Shown here: in pieces, positions 1-8,867 of the stretch
How positions within the stretch are numbered: position 1 is the first letter of the stretch
How the letters are laid out: every line of letters begins with the position of its first letter
From: Prochlorococcus sp. AG-347-K18
GTDB lineage: Bacteria; Cyanobacteriota; Cyanobacteriia; PCC-6307; Cyanobiaceae
NCBI GenBank assembly: GCA_003281365.1
Contig: QCCF01000001.1
Location: forward strand, 186,001 to 250,000
Direction: 5' to 3'
Length of the DNA: 64,000 nucleotides
Made by a program: the position numbers and the translations under genes
Notes under the pieces: model-generated
The model's database searches: none
What the model saw: the letters and a program-made list of their open reading frames with translations, nothing else
Told to the model about the DNA's origin: nothing

Positions 1-977
1 TTTGCTCTGTTAAGAACGTCACCCCATGTAGGAACAATCTTACCGTTTGCATCAACAACTGACTGGTTGAAGTTGAAACCGTTAAGGTTAAATGCCATTG
101 TGCAGATACCCATTGAAGTTAACCATACACAAACAACTGGGAATACAGCTAGGAAGAAGTGAAGACTTCTGCTGTTGTTGAAACTTGCATATTGGAAGAT
201 TAAACGACCGAAGTAGCCATGAGCTGCAACGATGTTATATGTTTCCTCTTCTTGTCCGAACTTGTAACCATAGTTCTGAGACTCTGTCTCAGTTGTTTCT
301 CTGATTAGAGATGAAGTAACAAGTGAACCATGCATAGCTGAGAATAAAGATCCTCCGAACATACCAGCAACACCAGCCATGTGGAATGGGTGCATAAGAA
401 TGTTGTGCTCTGCCTGGAAAACGAACATGAAGTTGAATGTTCCAGAGATACCTAGAGGCATTCCGTCAGAGAATGAACCTTGACCGAATGGGTATACAAG
501 AAATACTGCGAAAGCTGCTGAAACTGGTGCAGAATATGCAACACAGATCCAAGGACGCATACCTAAACGGTATGAAAGCTCCCACTGTCTTCCCATGTAT
601 GCTGAGATACCAATTAGGAAGTGGAAAATTACAAGCTGGTAAGGACCACCATTGTATAACCACTCATCTACAGTTGCTGCTTCCCAAATTGGGTAGAAGT
701 GTAGACCAATAGCGTTAGATGAAGGAACAACTGCACCTGAGATGATGTTGTTTCCATATAGGAATGAACCAGCGACTGGTTCTCTAATTCCGTCGATGTC
801 TACTGGTGGTGCTGCGATGAATGCAACGATGAAGCAAGCCGCTGCTGTAAGTAGGCATGGAATCATTAAGACGCCGAACCAACCAACATAAATTCTGTTG
901 TTAGTTGATGTTACCCACTCACAAAACTGTGGCCAACCTTTTAACAGCGAAGAACGCTGCTGCTGAATAGTTGTCAT
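1..977 (-). CDS. psbA: Photosystem II D1 protein (partial, 3' end outside window)
   Basis: D1 is the photosystem II reaction-centre subunit in the thylakoid membrane. It binds P680 chlorophyll, pheophytin, QB and part of the Mn cluster. The minus strand reads [15 protein letters not shown] from an ATG at 975-977 through about 325 codons, then runs off the left edge, so roughly the last 35 residues are missing. Typical D1 segments are present: [12 protein letters not shown], the Tyr-Z/chlorophyll region [10 protein letters not shown], and the QB-side stretch around [20 protein letters not shown]. Codon 131 (position 130 in standard D1 numbering, because the N-terminus has one extra residue) is Gln in [11 protein letters not shown]; this resembles the low-light D1:1 type, whereas stress forms carry Glu. 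The C-terminal processing site cannot be seen. Identity is certain. Confidence 0.98.
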   Translation of the reverse strand, partial: MTTIQQQRSSLLKGWPQFCEWVTSTNNRIYVGWFGVLMIPCLLTAAACFIVAFIAAPPVDIDGIREPVAGSFLYGNNIISGAVVPSSNAIGLHFYPIWEAATVDEWLYNGGPYQLVIFHFLIGISAYMGRQWELSYRLGMRPWICVAYSAPVSAAFAVFLVYPFGQGSFSDGMPLGISGTFNFMFVFQAEHNILMHPFHMAGVAGMFGGSLFSAMHGSLVTSSLIRETTETESQNYGYKFGQEEETYNIVAAHGYFGRLIFQYASFNNSRSLHFFLAVFPVVCVWLTSMGICTMAFNLNGFNFNQSVVDANGKIVPTWGDVLNRA

Positions 978-1165
978 GAGTTCGTAAAGTATGTCTCTAG
1001 TACGAGACGTGTATATAAAAACGGAAAAAATTTCCGCTTCGAAGATTTTAGACCAAAATCGCTAAAAATGTGTAAATATCATCTATTTAAGTAAACTTAT
1101 TTTTTGAAAAATAAAAGAAAAGAACTTCCATGTCTTAATATTTTCTTAATTATTGAGGATTCAAC
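978..1165 (-). promoter_or_regulatory. psbA upstream region with two 5' leader hairpins
   Basis: This is the leader and promoter region of psbA. Two inverted repeats lie close to the start codon. The first is GTCTC (993-997) against GAGAC (1004-1008) with a 6-base loop. The second is CGGAAA (1022-1027) against TTTCCG (1031-1036) with a 3-base loop. Further upstream on the minus strand are TTTACA and TAAAAT elements about 20 bases apart, a poor but possible promoter. psbA leaders are known sites of light-dependent control of mRNA stability and translation. That these hairpins take part is inference. Confidence 0.4.
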
Positions 1166-1294
1166 TTGGTAAAAATTGAATGGCTTCTCAATGGAAAAAG
1201 ATCGAGTGAGGTAGTTTCCCTAAGAGAGGCTAAGCATAGAAGACTGCAATTAGAGGCTTTTGGAGCTACTATATATTGGAGCGAGAGAATTTAG
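1166..1294 (+). CDS. Small conserved-looking protein of unknown function (42 aa)
   Basis: A short frame starts at TTG (1166) and ends at TAG (1292-1294). A Shine-Dalgarno-like GAGGA (1155-1159) sits 6 bases before the TTG, which decides the start. The product is basic, with no Cys and no membrane segment. It opens with VKIEWLLNGKR, has a central LREAKHRRLQLEAFGA and ends IYWSERI. The coding sequence is richer in G and C than the flanking DNA, which is almost pure A/T; this supports real coding. It lies divergently upstream of psbA and converges on the aspartoacylase gene. I do not recognise a characterised family. Confidence 0.65.
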   Translation: MVKIEWLLNGKRSSEVVSLREAKHRRLQLEAFGATIYWSERI

Positions 1295-1410
1295 GTTTTT
1301 AAAGTTTAAGTATTTGAAAAAAAATAAAAATATTGAATATTAAATAAACTTATCTATTAAATAAAAAATACTTATTAAACGTCAGCAATTTATTGTTCTG
1401 GTTTCTTAAT

Positions 1411-2316
1411 TTAAAGGCTTTCAAACTCTTTTACCCATTTTTTTTTAGAATAGATAACTTCTTTTTTTGTATAGCTCATGGCAATTTTTTTTTCCTTATA
1501 AGCGACTTCGCCAATAAAAACAGGCCAAATCAATTGGTCTCCATCATATTTATGAATTATTCCTCGGCTATCAAGAAATAATGGATCTCCTTTTTTAATC
1601 ATTTTCCAATCTTGGTTTATTCTCTCAGGATGAATTAGGCCATCAATATCTCCTTTTTCATCTCTTGGATAATCTATACTCCCTTGATGAACATGAACAA
1701 CTAATTCCTTTGGTAATTCTATAATGTTGTTTTTTAATTTATCTATCTCTTCCCTTAGGGAACTTATAATTATCAAAAATCTATCTATAATTATTGGATC
1801 ATAAAAATTCTGGGCTACAGCTCCTATTTCAATAACTAGACCACAAGGCCAAGCTTCTACAAGAAAGCCTGTTTGTGCTTTATCTTTTTCGTGTAAATAA
1901 ATAGGCAATCCAAATTTGTTCTGCAGTAATGCAGCTAAACAAAAATCTTTGAATCTCCTCCCATACATGACAATACTTGTACCCATATTTGCGGTTGTAG
2001 TATGCAAATCGATAGCAATTTGGCAGGGCTTAGATCCATGGATTCCAAATTGATCGACTAAAAAATTTGCTCTATTAATTTCATAAACATTATTCTTGTT
2101 TTGATCATGACTTTTATTTTTTTTAAAAGATCTATTTAAATCATTATCTATATATCTGCATCCTTTTTCATAGGCAACAGGATTGCCTATGATGTACTCA
2201 TACTCAATACCATGATTTAAACTATTTTCCTCTGTATTAAATTGCTTAAGAGCCCAAATAGGATTAATTTCATTCCCATGAGTTCCTGAAACGATAAGTA
2301 TTCTTTGAACAGTCAT
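1411..2316 (-). CDS. Aspartoacylase / succinylglutamate desuccinylase family hydrolase
   Basis: A zinc-dependent amidohydrolase of the AspA/AstE (M14-like) family. Members cleave N-acyl amino acids such as N-acetylaspartate; the substrate here is unknown. From the start chosen the protein is 301 aa. Visible motifs are the first zinc ligands in VSGTHGNEIN near residue 10, the substrate-binding DNDLNRSF near residue 60, the second zinc His in DLHTTT near residue 100, and VIEIG with the likely catalytic Glu near residue 160. An upstream ATG at 2343 would add nine residues, but family members begin just before the ILIVSGTHGNE strand, so the inner ATG is preferred. It is divergent from the GST-like gene with only 21 bases between start codons. 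Confidence 0.85.
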   Translation of the reverse strand: MTVQRILIVSGTHGNEINPIWALKQFNTEENSLNHGIEYEYIIGNPVAYEKGCRYIDNDLNRSFKKNKSHDQNKNNVYEINRANFLVDQFGIHGSKPCQIAIDLHTTTANMGTSIVMYGRRFKDFCLAALLQNKFGLPIYLHEKDKAQTGFLVEAWPCGLVIEIGAVAQNFYDPIIIDRFLIIISSLREEIDKLKNNIIELPKELVVHVHQGSIDYPRDEKGDIDGLIHPERINQDWKMIKKGDPLFLDSRGIIHKYDGDQLIWPVFIGEVAYKEKKIAMSYTKKEVIYSKKKWVKEFESL

Positions 2317-2337
2317 TTTTTCTTGAAAAATAAATTT

Positions 2338-3282
2338 ATGCAAAATAAATACTTAATTAAGGCCTCCAAAAAACTCTGGTTTTGGTTTTGGACCCAATTA
2401 ATGAATGGCTTCGCACCTTCAGACTTACACGGTAATTATAAAAGGCCTAAGGGCATTACAATTGATAGTGAATACGACATTAACAATGAGAAAGGACAAA
2501 TTTATTTATTGGTAGGGAATTCTTGTCCGTGGTGTCAAAGAACTTTAATCGTCTACGAAGTAAAACAACTATTTAATAAAGTTAAAATTATTTTTTTAAA
2601 AGCAGATATTGAGCATGGCGAATGGATTTTTAATACAAACATTAATGGATGTATGAGACTTTCAGACCTCTACAAAAAAGCTCATAAAAAGATTGTTTTT
2701 AGAGCGACATTGCCACTTTTAATCAGTTTTGAAAAAGATGAAGTCAAAATTTTGTCTAATGAAAGTTCCCAGATAATAAAACTACTCAATTCGATAAAAA
2801 TTGAATCAAAGTATCAAACACTAACTATTGAAGACTGTAATCAAAAATTTTTAGATTTAATTAATAACAATATCAATGATGGCGTATATAAATGTGGATT
2901 TGCCAGAAACCAGTCAGCTTATGAAAAAGCAAGTCAAAATCTTTTCACAGCTATAAATGAAGTTGAAAATTTATTACAGAGAAACAAAGGGGACTGGATA
3001 TTTGGAAAAGAGTTAACCTACGCAGATATTTACCTTTTCCCAACGCTCATAAGATGGGAACTGATATATAGCAAACTTTTCAAATGTACTGAACAAGAAC
3101 TATCAAGTTTTGAAAAGATTATTGAATGGAGATTAAAATTCTTTAAATTATCTAGTGTAAATAAGACCTGCTTCGACAATCAATGGAAAAAAGATTACTA
3201 CAAAGCTTTGTTCCCTTTAAACCCAAATCAACTAATCCCAGTTTTACCATCGCTAGAGGAAATAATGAGATTAGAGTCCTAA
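2338..3282 (+). CDS. Glutathione S-transferase-like protein with CPWC motif
   Basis: A 314-residue protein with a thioredoxin-fold N-terminal domain and an all-helical GST C-terminal domain. The redox motif is CPWC at residues 63-66 (GNSCPWCQRT). The C-terminal domain carries the usual GST feature of an Asp in a turn (LTYADIYLFPTLIRWE). The layout resembles glutathionyl-hydroquinone reductases (YqjG/Xi class), which normally have CPWAHR with a single catalytic Cys; here the fourth position is also Cys, more glutaredoxin-like. The start at 2338 is preferred over one 33 bases upstream, which would overlap the divergent aspartoacylase start. The substrate is unknown. Confidence 0.75.
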   Translation: MQNKYLIKASKKLWFWFWTQLMNGFAPSDLHGNYKRPKGITIDSEYDINNEKGQIYLLVGNSCPWCQRTLIVYEVKQLFNKVKIIFLKADIEHGEWIFNTNINGCMRLSDLYKKAHKKIVFRATLPLLISFEKDEVKILSNESSQIIKLLNSIKIESKYQTLTIEDCNQKFLDLINNNINDGVYKCGFARNQSAYEKASQNLFTAINEVENLLQRNKGDWIFGKELTYADIYLFPTLIRWELIYSKLFKCTEQELSSFEKIIEWRLKFFKLSSVNKTCFDNQWKKDYYKALFPLNPNQLIPVLPSLEEIMRLES

Positions 3283-3409
3283 AAACACATAAATCAATTT
3301 CAAAAAAAGAATTGATGTTGTAATGAACACTTATTTAGTTCATAGATAATGCAATTTCATTCGAAATTAACTATGTTATGTATGTCTACTAAAGTATGAA
3401 AAGCTTAAA

Positions 3410-3628
3410 ATGAAATCCATTGACGAACACATCCAAAAAGATCAATCGGAAATCGAATCTGCAAAAGCAGAGGGCAATCTTCCAAAGGTCAGACATTTAA
3501 CTGAAGAGCTAAAAGAACTCGAAGAATATAAGGATCATCATCCAGACGACAAACATGATCCTAATGCACTAGAACTATTCTGCGATGCCAACCCCGATGA
3601 ACCAGAATGTCTCGTTTATGATGACTAA
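3410..3628 (+). CDS. cp12: CP12-family Calvin cycle regulator, C-terminal Cys pair only
   Basis: CP12 is a small, largely disordered protein that ties GAPDH and phosphoribulokinase into an inactive complex in the dark. This 72-residue protein has the diagnostic C-terminal end, C58 and C67 eight residues apart in FCDANPDEPECLVYDD, preceded by an acidic and His-rich stretch (KDHHPDDKHD). The N-terminal half is a charged helix rich in Glu and Lys. The N-terminal Cys pair of plant and many cyanobacterial CP12s, used to bind PRK, is absent. A strong terminator follows about 25 bases after the stop. It appears to be transcribed alone. Confidence 0.85.
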   Translation: MKSIDEHIQKDQSEIESAKAEGNLPKVRHLTEELKELEEYKDHHPDDKHDPNALELFCDANPDEPECLVYDD

Positions 3629-3652
3629 GTTTTCTTTTGATAGATAATCCTT

Positions 3653-3681
3653 AAAAAAAGGGCTTTTCAAGCCCTTTTTTT
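3653..3681. terminator. Rho-independent terminator between cp12 and the convergent small gene
   Basis: A GGGCTT stem (3660-3665) pairs with AAGCCC (3669-3674) over a short TTC loop. It is flanked by an A-run on the left and a run of seven Ts on the right. It works as a terminator for cp12, and because the A-run becomes a U-run on the other strand, probably also for the gene at 3696-3878. It is the clearest intrinsic terminator in the window. Confidence 0.85.
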
Positions 3682-3695
3682 ATTTGTTTATTTTA

Positions 3696-3878
3696 TTAGT
3701 AATCTCTATTAAAGTCGGATGGACTTCCTGTCAGCGAACATACAACCGACTCTTCATTTTTCATTTCCTTGACTTCTACAATTGGTCTTCCCATTTTCTT
3801 CAAAACCTCAATATCTTTTATGGTTTGACATCTAGCTATTATATTTCCTTGTTCATCAAAGCAACTATAGAAATTCAT
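3696..3878 (-). CDS. Small protein of unknown function (60 aa)
   Basis: A 60-residue ORF opening MNFYSCFDEQGNIIARCQTI and ending SPSDFNRDY. The start fits a one-domain beta-strand protein and the end is acidic and aromatic. Three Cys are present (residues 6, 17 and 47), with no CxxC pair. It lies between cp12 and obg, converges on cp12 and shares its terminator, and follows obg on the minus strand by 86 bases. I do not recognise a characterised family. Length, base composition and the shared terminator argue that it is real. Confidence 0.65.
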   Translation of the reverse strand: MNFYSCFDEQGNIIARCQTIKDIEVLKKMGRPIVEVKEMKNEESVVCSLTGSPSDFNRDY

Positions 3879-3964
3879 ATTATTTTAAAAGAAGTATCTT
3901 ATTTATGACTAATTTTCATTATTAAATCAAGTATATTTTTTTACAAAAATTTTTTTTATTTAAG

Positions 3965-4948
3965 TTATATCCTTTTCCATACTTCAGAAAGCAGTGAAGA
4001 TAAACCTTTTTTCAAAGATGAAGAAATAACTAAAACTTTCTTTTTTGATAAATCTTCTAACTTTTTTGTAATTATTTTCAAATAAACTTCATCTACCAAC
4101 TCAATTTTATTCAAAACTATTATCCTCTCCTTATCTAAAAGACCTTTCCCATATTTTTTTAATTCTTGCTCAATTACTTCAAAATCATGTAAAGGATTTT
4201 CAGCAATTGCATCAATTAAGTGAACAAGTATCTTCGTTCTTTGGATGTGCCTTAAAAAATCATGCCCTAAACCTACTCCATCAGCTGCGCCAGATATTAA
4301 TCCAGGAATATCCGCAAAAAGGCAACCATTTCCATCAATTTTTCTTACTACACCTAAGTTAGGTATTAGAGTTGTGAAAGGATAATTTGCAATTTTTGGA
4401 CGGGCAGATGATACAACGGAAATCAAAGTACTTTTCCCAGCATTTGGAAGCCCTATAATCCCAACCTCTGCAAGAAGTTTTAGTTCTAATTGAACCTCCC
4501 ATATTTCGCCATCTTTTCCTTCAGTGAATGATTCTGGGGCTCTATTTTGATTACTTAAATAGTAAGCATTACCATGTCCACCTCTTCCTCCAATGGCAAT
4601 AGTTAAACTCTGTTTATCTTTAGTTAGGTCTCCTAAAATAATGCCAGTTTTAATATCCCTTATTTCTGTGCCGCAGGGAACTTTAAGGATTGTATCATCA
4701 CCTGAAGCACCTGATCTCTTATTAGGACCTCCTTTGCATCCATCTTCAGCAATTATTTCACGTTTGAATTTGAAATCTAATAATGTTTGAAGATTGTTAT
4801 CAGCCATCAAAATAACTGAACCCCCTCTGCCACCATTGCCACCCGAAGGTCCTCCAGCAGGGACGAATTTTTCTCTTCTAAATGAAACTATTCCATTTCC
4901 ACCTTTTCCTGCTTTAAGAATAATGTTGGCTTGATCAATAAATTGCAC
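3965..4948 (-). CDS. obg: Obg family GTPase involved in ribosome assembly
   Basis: Obg/CgtA is an essential GTPase that binds the 50S ribosomal subunit and links assembly to growth state. Residues 1 to about 158 form the glycine-rich Obg fold ([12 protein letters not shown] and similar turns). The G domain follows: G1 GLPNAGKS at 166-173, switch I FTT near 191-193, G3 DIPG at 213-216, and G4 NKIE near residue 277. At 327 aa it ends soon after the G domain and lacks the C-terminal OCT domain of some Gram-positive Obg proteins. It is next to mutS2 on the same strand, 41 bases downstream. Confidence 0.96.
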   Translation of the reverse strand: MQFIDQANIILKAGKGGNGIVSFRREKFVPAGGPSGGNGGRGGSVILMADNNLQTLLDFKFKREIIAEDGCKGGPNKRSGASGDDTILKVPCGTEIRDIKTGIILGDLTKDKQSLTIAIGGRGGHGNAYYLSNQNRAPESFTEGKDGEIWEVQLELKLLAEVGIIGLPNAGKSTLISVVSSARPKIANYPFTTLIPNLGVVRKIDGNGCLFADIPGLISGAADGVGLGHDFLRHIQRTKILVHLIDAIAENPLHDFEVIEQELKKYGKGLLDKERIIVLNKIELVDEVYLKIITKKLEDLSKKKVLVISSSLKKGLSSLLSEVWKRI

Positions 4949-4989
4949 TTAATTACACTTATTAAATTTTTTTCTAGGTATTTTAAATT

Positions 4990-7401
4990 TTATTTTACCC
5001 ACGCAATACTGCAACCAGGGCCACCCTCATTGTTGGCTGCATCTTCAATCTTATCAACATAATTTAAACCTGATAACCAATTTCTTAGTCCTTTTTTTAA
5101 TTTTCCTGTTCCAATTCCGTGAACAATCCATAGCGGTCCATGAAATTTTCTAATTTTCTCCTCAATAATTATTTCGGCTTCATGAACTCTTAGCCCTCTT
5201 ACGTCAATTGTATTTTTACTTGTTCTAATTTTAGAAAAAGAAAAATCTTCTCTTGTAGAATTGATCTCAATTTTTGACCTTTTGAAATTAGGTTTTTCTC
5301 CATTAATACCTTCAAAGTCATTTAAGGATAATGTGCTTCTGAATGAACCACACTTAACTTCGTAAAAACCACTTTTTTTATCTAAATCTATAATTTGTCC
5401 AGTACTATTTAAACTTTTAATTTTTACAAAATCGCCTACCTGAGGATTCCATGATATTGACTTTTCAAATTTTTTTTGGGTTAAATGTTCCGTCTCAATT
5501 TCCTTTAATCTTTTTCCAATAACTCTCGTATCCTCTCCGTTAACATTTTTGTCTCTTAATTTTTTAATCAAATCTATTACCTCTTTTTTAGCGGATAGAA
5601 TATGTTTTGATAATTTAGACCTTTCAATTTCCTGAATTTTTTCAGCATTTATTTTTTGATATTCATAATTTCTCTTCAGTTCATCATGTAATATTTCAGT
5701 CCTTGCAATCAGTTCTGCAGCAGCTTCTGCAGAATTCTGTTGTTTAATCCTCTCTTCCTCAAGTCCTTTAATAATACTGTTAATATTATCAACTTCTTTT
5801 GGCTTAAGATAATTTGCAGCTTCATTGAGTATGCTTTCATCGAGACCAATTTTCTTTGAAATGGACAAAGCATTACTTCTCCCAGGTATGCCCCAATTGA
5901 GTATATATTTTGGTTTTAAAGAATCCTCATCAAATGCAACTGATACGTTTTCAAATCTGGAGTCATTATATTTTAGAGCCTTAATATCTCCATAATGTGT
6001 AGTTGCCAAAGTGATATCAGATTTATTTGCAAATTCTTTTAATAAAGCCATCGCAAGAGCACTTCCTTCAAGAGGATCTGTACCAGATCCAATCTCATCT
6101 AACAAAACAACTGATAATCCTTTCTTATTATCAAGTGAATCTAATATCTCTTTTATGCGAGATATATGTCCACTGAAGGTAGATAAATTCTCTTCTAATG
6201 ATTGATTATCTCCTATATCCACATATATATTTGGACAAAAAGGGATAACAGGATTATTAGTTGAAGGTATCAATAATCCTGATCTAGCCATTAGTAAAGA
6301 CAAACCCAAACCTTTTAAAGCTGCCGTTTTACCTCCAGTATTTGGGCCTGTAATAGCTACAACCTTAATATTTCTATTTATATGAAAATCGACAGCCACT
6401 GGGGGAGGAGCTCCTTTTTTCTTATGTTCCCAAATTAATAAAGGATGAGAAAAACCAATTAAAGAAATAATAGGATTTTGCTCAAACGTAGGAGTTTTTC
6501 CTCCAATATATTTGGAATATCTTGAACGAGTTAGAGCATTTTCTAATCTCAATAAAATAGATGCCATTTCAATGAGATTCTCTGAATTATCACTAACAAC
6601 TTGGGACCATTTCTTAAGTAATTTGAATTCTTCTGCTGTGATCCTAGCTTCTAAAGAAGCAATCTTATTACCTTTAGTTACTAAACTATCAGGCTCAAAA
6701 TATAATGTATTTCCTGAAGATGAAGAGTCATGAATTATGCCTTTAAATTTATCTACATAATTAACTTTCACTGCTAAGACTGGCCTTCCATATCGATCTC
6801 CAATAGTAGTATCTTGCAAATAAGCTAAATTTTTTTGAATAAATTTCTCAACTAATATTTTTCTTTCAAGTTTCTTAGATAATAATTCTTTTCTAAGAAT
6901 AGATAGTTCATTACTAGCATTATCTGAAATCCTTCCATTAGATTCAATGCCTTTTTTAAAAATCGTTTCGATATTCTGATGGTCAATTAAATTTTTTGTA
7001 AATGATGAAATATAAGGCCTTTGTTCAAAATCTAATAAGATTTTTTTTAAATATCGTGCTGTAGCAATTGTTTTCGCTATTTCTAATAATTCAGAAGATG
7101 AAATTACGCCTCCCTTGGAACAAATTTCAATATTTCTACTAATATCAAAAACACCAGAAAAACTAATTGATTTATCTAAATTGTTTTCTAGCTCATTTAT
7201 TTCAACAGTTTCATTCAAAAGTCTTTTAGATGCTTGGTATTCTGAAGGGATAACAAAGCTTAAAATTGCTCGTTTACCCATTTCCGTTGAGGCGAAAGAA
7301 GATAAATGAGTTTTTAATGAATTCCACTCTAAAAGGCTTAAAGATTCTTCTTCTAAGGTGTTATCTGAATATGATTTTTTAAAATAACTTTTCTCTTGCA
7401 T
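4990..7401 (-). CDS. mutS2: MutS2 family ATPase / Smr endonuclease
   Basis: An 803-residue MutS2. Family members suppress homologous recombination between diverged sequences or rescue collided ribosomes, and they lack the mismatch-recognition domain of MutS. The MutS core includes Walker A GPNTGGKT at residues 352-359 and Walker B LLDEIGSGTDP near residue 440. Residues from about 520 to 640 are a charged coiled coil. The C-terminal Smr nuclease domain (about 728-803) has DVRGLRVHEAE and LWIVHGIGTGKLKKGLRNWL. It is followed by obg and preceded by the glyoxalase-like gene 15 bases upstream. Confidence 0.95.
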   Translation of the reverse strand: MQEKSYFKKSYSDNTLEEESLSLLEWNSLKTHLSSFASTEMGKRAILSFVIPSEYQASKRLLNETVEINELENNLDKSISFSGVFDISRNIEICSKGGVISSSELLEIAKTIATARYLKKILLDFEQRPYISSFTKNLIDHQNIETIFKKGIESNGRISDNASNELSILRKELLSKKLERKILVEKFIQKNLAYLQDTTIGDRYGRPVLAVKVNYVDKFKGIIHDSSSSGNTLYFEPDSLVTKGNKIASLEARITAEEFKLLKKWSQVVSDNSENLIEMASILLRLENALTRSRYSKYIGGKTPTFEQNPIISLIGFSHPLLIWEHKKKGAPPPVAVDFHINRNIKVVAITGPNTGGKTAALKGLGLSLLMARSGLLIPSTNNPVIPFCPNIYVDIGDNQSLEENLSTFSGHISRIKEILDSLDNKKGLSVVLLDEIGSGTDPLEGSALAMALLKEFANKSDITLATTHYGDIKALKYNDSRFENVSVAFDEDSLKPKYILNWGIPGRSNALSISKKIGLDESILNEAANYLKPKEVDNINSIIKGLEEERIKQQNSAEAAAELIARTEILHDELKRNYEYQKINAEKIQEIERSKLSKHILSAKKEVIDLIKKLRDKNVNGEDTRVIGKRLKEIETEHLTQKKFEKSISWNPQVGDFVKIKSLNSTGQIIDLDKKSGFYEVKCGSFRSTLSLNDFEGINGEKPNFKRSKIEINSTREDFSFSKIRTSKNTIDVRGLRVHEAEIIIEEKIRKFHGPLWIVHGIGTGKLKKGLRNWLSGLNYVDKIEDAANNEGGPGCSIAWVK

Positions 7402-7416
7402 ACAAAAAAAAAAGAA

Positions 7417-7803
7417 TCAAACATTCGATTGAATCCCTTCAGGAGGAACATAAAGCATCTCGAGCCAGTTTCCTTCACTATCCTTCATATAAAAAGATGC
7501 TGTTCCATCTCTATGTTCATGTAAGGGGCCAACTTTTACACCAGAATTTTTTAAATCATTTTGAATATTTACCACTTCTTTTTTATTTTCAAAATGAAAG
7601 GCAAAGTGAGGACCGGCAGCTTTGTAATTAGGTCCTAACAACGCAAGTCCATCTTTCCCTTTACCAGCTTCTAAATAAGACCAATCTTTATCGTCCCAAA
7701 CTAAATTCATACCCAGCTTAATATAAAAAGATTTAGCCCTTTCGAGATTCTCTACTCTAAGTGCAATGTGACCAATCCTATTTACTCCTTGCGAAAACTT
7801 CAA
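7417..7803 (-). CDS. Glyoxalase / dioxygenase superfamily (VOC) protein
   Basis: A 128-residue protein of the vicinal oxygen chelate fold. The first beta-alpha-beta module begins RIGHIALRVENLERAKSFY, with a metal-ligand His at residue 13. The second contains HFAFHFENKKEV and ends GNWLEMLYVPPEG with a Glu that is a metal ligand in this family. It is close in length to glyoxalase I (lactoylglutathione lyase), but the exact reaction cannot be assigned from motifs. It sits between hemB and mutS2 on the same strand. Confidence 0.8.
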   Translation of the reverse strand: MKFSQGVNRIGHIALRVENLERAKSFYIKLGMNLVWDDKDWSYLEAGKGKDGLALLGPNYKAAGPHFAFHFENKKEVVNIQNDLKNSGVKVGPLHEHRDGTASFYMKDSEGNWLEMLYVPPEGIQSNV

Positions 7804-7865
7804 AACAAATTAGTTAATTTATTACTTACCTAAGAATAAACTAAATTTTTGTCAATAATGAGTTT

Positions 7866-8867
7866 TTAAGTATCCTGCAACCATTGAGATGCATCACAAG
7901 CATGATAAGTGAGTATTAATTTTGCCCCTGCTCTTTTAAAACTAAGCAATGTTTCTAAAACAATATCTTTTTCGTTAATCCAGTTCTTCATAGCTGCAGA
8001 CTTTACCATAGAATATTCCCCACTAACGTTGTATGCAGCAATAGGTTTATTTGAAAAGGTACTTAATCTATAAACAATATCCAAGTATGAAATTCCTGGT
8101 TTTACCATCAAAATATCAGCTCCTTCATACTGATCCAATGCAGATTCAATTAAAGCCTCTTTTGCATTGGCAGGATCCATTTGATATGTAGATTTATTAT
8201 CAGGAATTATTTTTTTACTATTTTCTCTTGGAGCTGAATCTAAAGCAGTTCGAAATGGGCCATAATATGCTGATGAATATTTTGCTGTGTAACTAATAAT
8301 ACCTACATCACTAAACCCTTGACTATCAAGAGAAGTTCTGATTGCCCCAACTCTCCCATCCATCATGTCACTGGGGCCAATAAAATCTGCTCCAGCACTA
8401 GCTTGTGTTAAAGCTTGTTTTTTTAAAATTTCGACTGTTTCGTCATTCAATATTTTCCCAGTTTCATCAACTAATCCATCATGACCATCACAAGAGTATG
8501 GGTCTAAGGCAACATCTGTCATAATTGCCATTTCTGGAATCTCTTTTTTTAATATTCGAATAGCTTTAGGTATTAAACCGGCTTCATTAAAACATTCTGC
8601 TCCATCTTCAGTCTTTAAGCTATCGTTAATTTTTGGGAAAAGAACAACACACTTTATTCCCAATTCCCATGCCCTAGTAACCTCCTTTATTAAGCCATTA
8701 ATATCCCATCTATAAGTTCCTGGCATTGCTGAAATTTCCTCTTTAAAATCTTTTTCATGAATAAATAATGGATATATAAAGTCCGATGCCTTTAGATGGT
8801 TTTCTCTAACCATTTCTCTAATTGCCTCAGTTCTTCTTAATCTTCTAGGACGAATAATCGAATTCAT
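7866..8867 (-). CDS. hemB: Delta-aminolevulinic acid dehydratase (porphobilinogen synthase)
   Basis: HemB joins two 5-aminolevulinate molecules to porphobilinogen, the first common step to haem, chlorophyll and cobalamin. The 333-residue protein has the N-terminal arm with RPRRLRRTEAIREMVREN, the metal-site region ALDPYSCDGHDGL (near residue 125), ADFIGPSDMMDGRVGAIR, the substrate region around YGPFRTALDSAPR, and the Schiff-base Lys in ILMVKPGISYLDI. The metal-site segment has fewer Cys than the zinc-dependent forms, suggesting a magnesium-type enzyme, as is usual in phototrophs. It is divergent from the bicarbonate transporter operon. Confidence 0.97.
   Translation of the reverse strand: MNSIIRPRRLRRTEAIREMVRENHLKASDFIYPLFIHEKDFKEEISAMPGTYRWDINGLIKEVTRAWELGIKCVVLFPKINDSLKTEDGAECFNEAGLIPKAIRILKKEIPEMAIMTDVALDPYSCDGHDGLVDETGKILNDETVEILKKQALTQASAGADFIGPSDMMDGRVGAIRTSLDSQGFSDVGIISYTAKYSSAYYGPFRTALDSAPRENSKKIIPDNKSTYQMDPANAKEALIESALDQYEGADILMVKPGISYLDIVYRLSTFSNKPIAAYNVSGEYSMVKSAAMKNWINEKDIVLETLLSFKRAGAKLILTYHACDASQWLQDT

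Noticed and set aside
3285-3330. Hairpins after the GST-like gene as a terminator
   Set aside because: Stems are short, A/T only, and no T-run follows.
3684-3908. Plus-strand hydrophobic ORF of 74 residues after the cp12 terminator
   Set aside because: It covers the minus-strand small gene antisense and begins just after a terminator.
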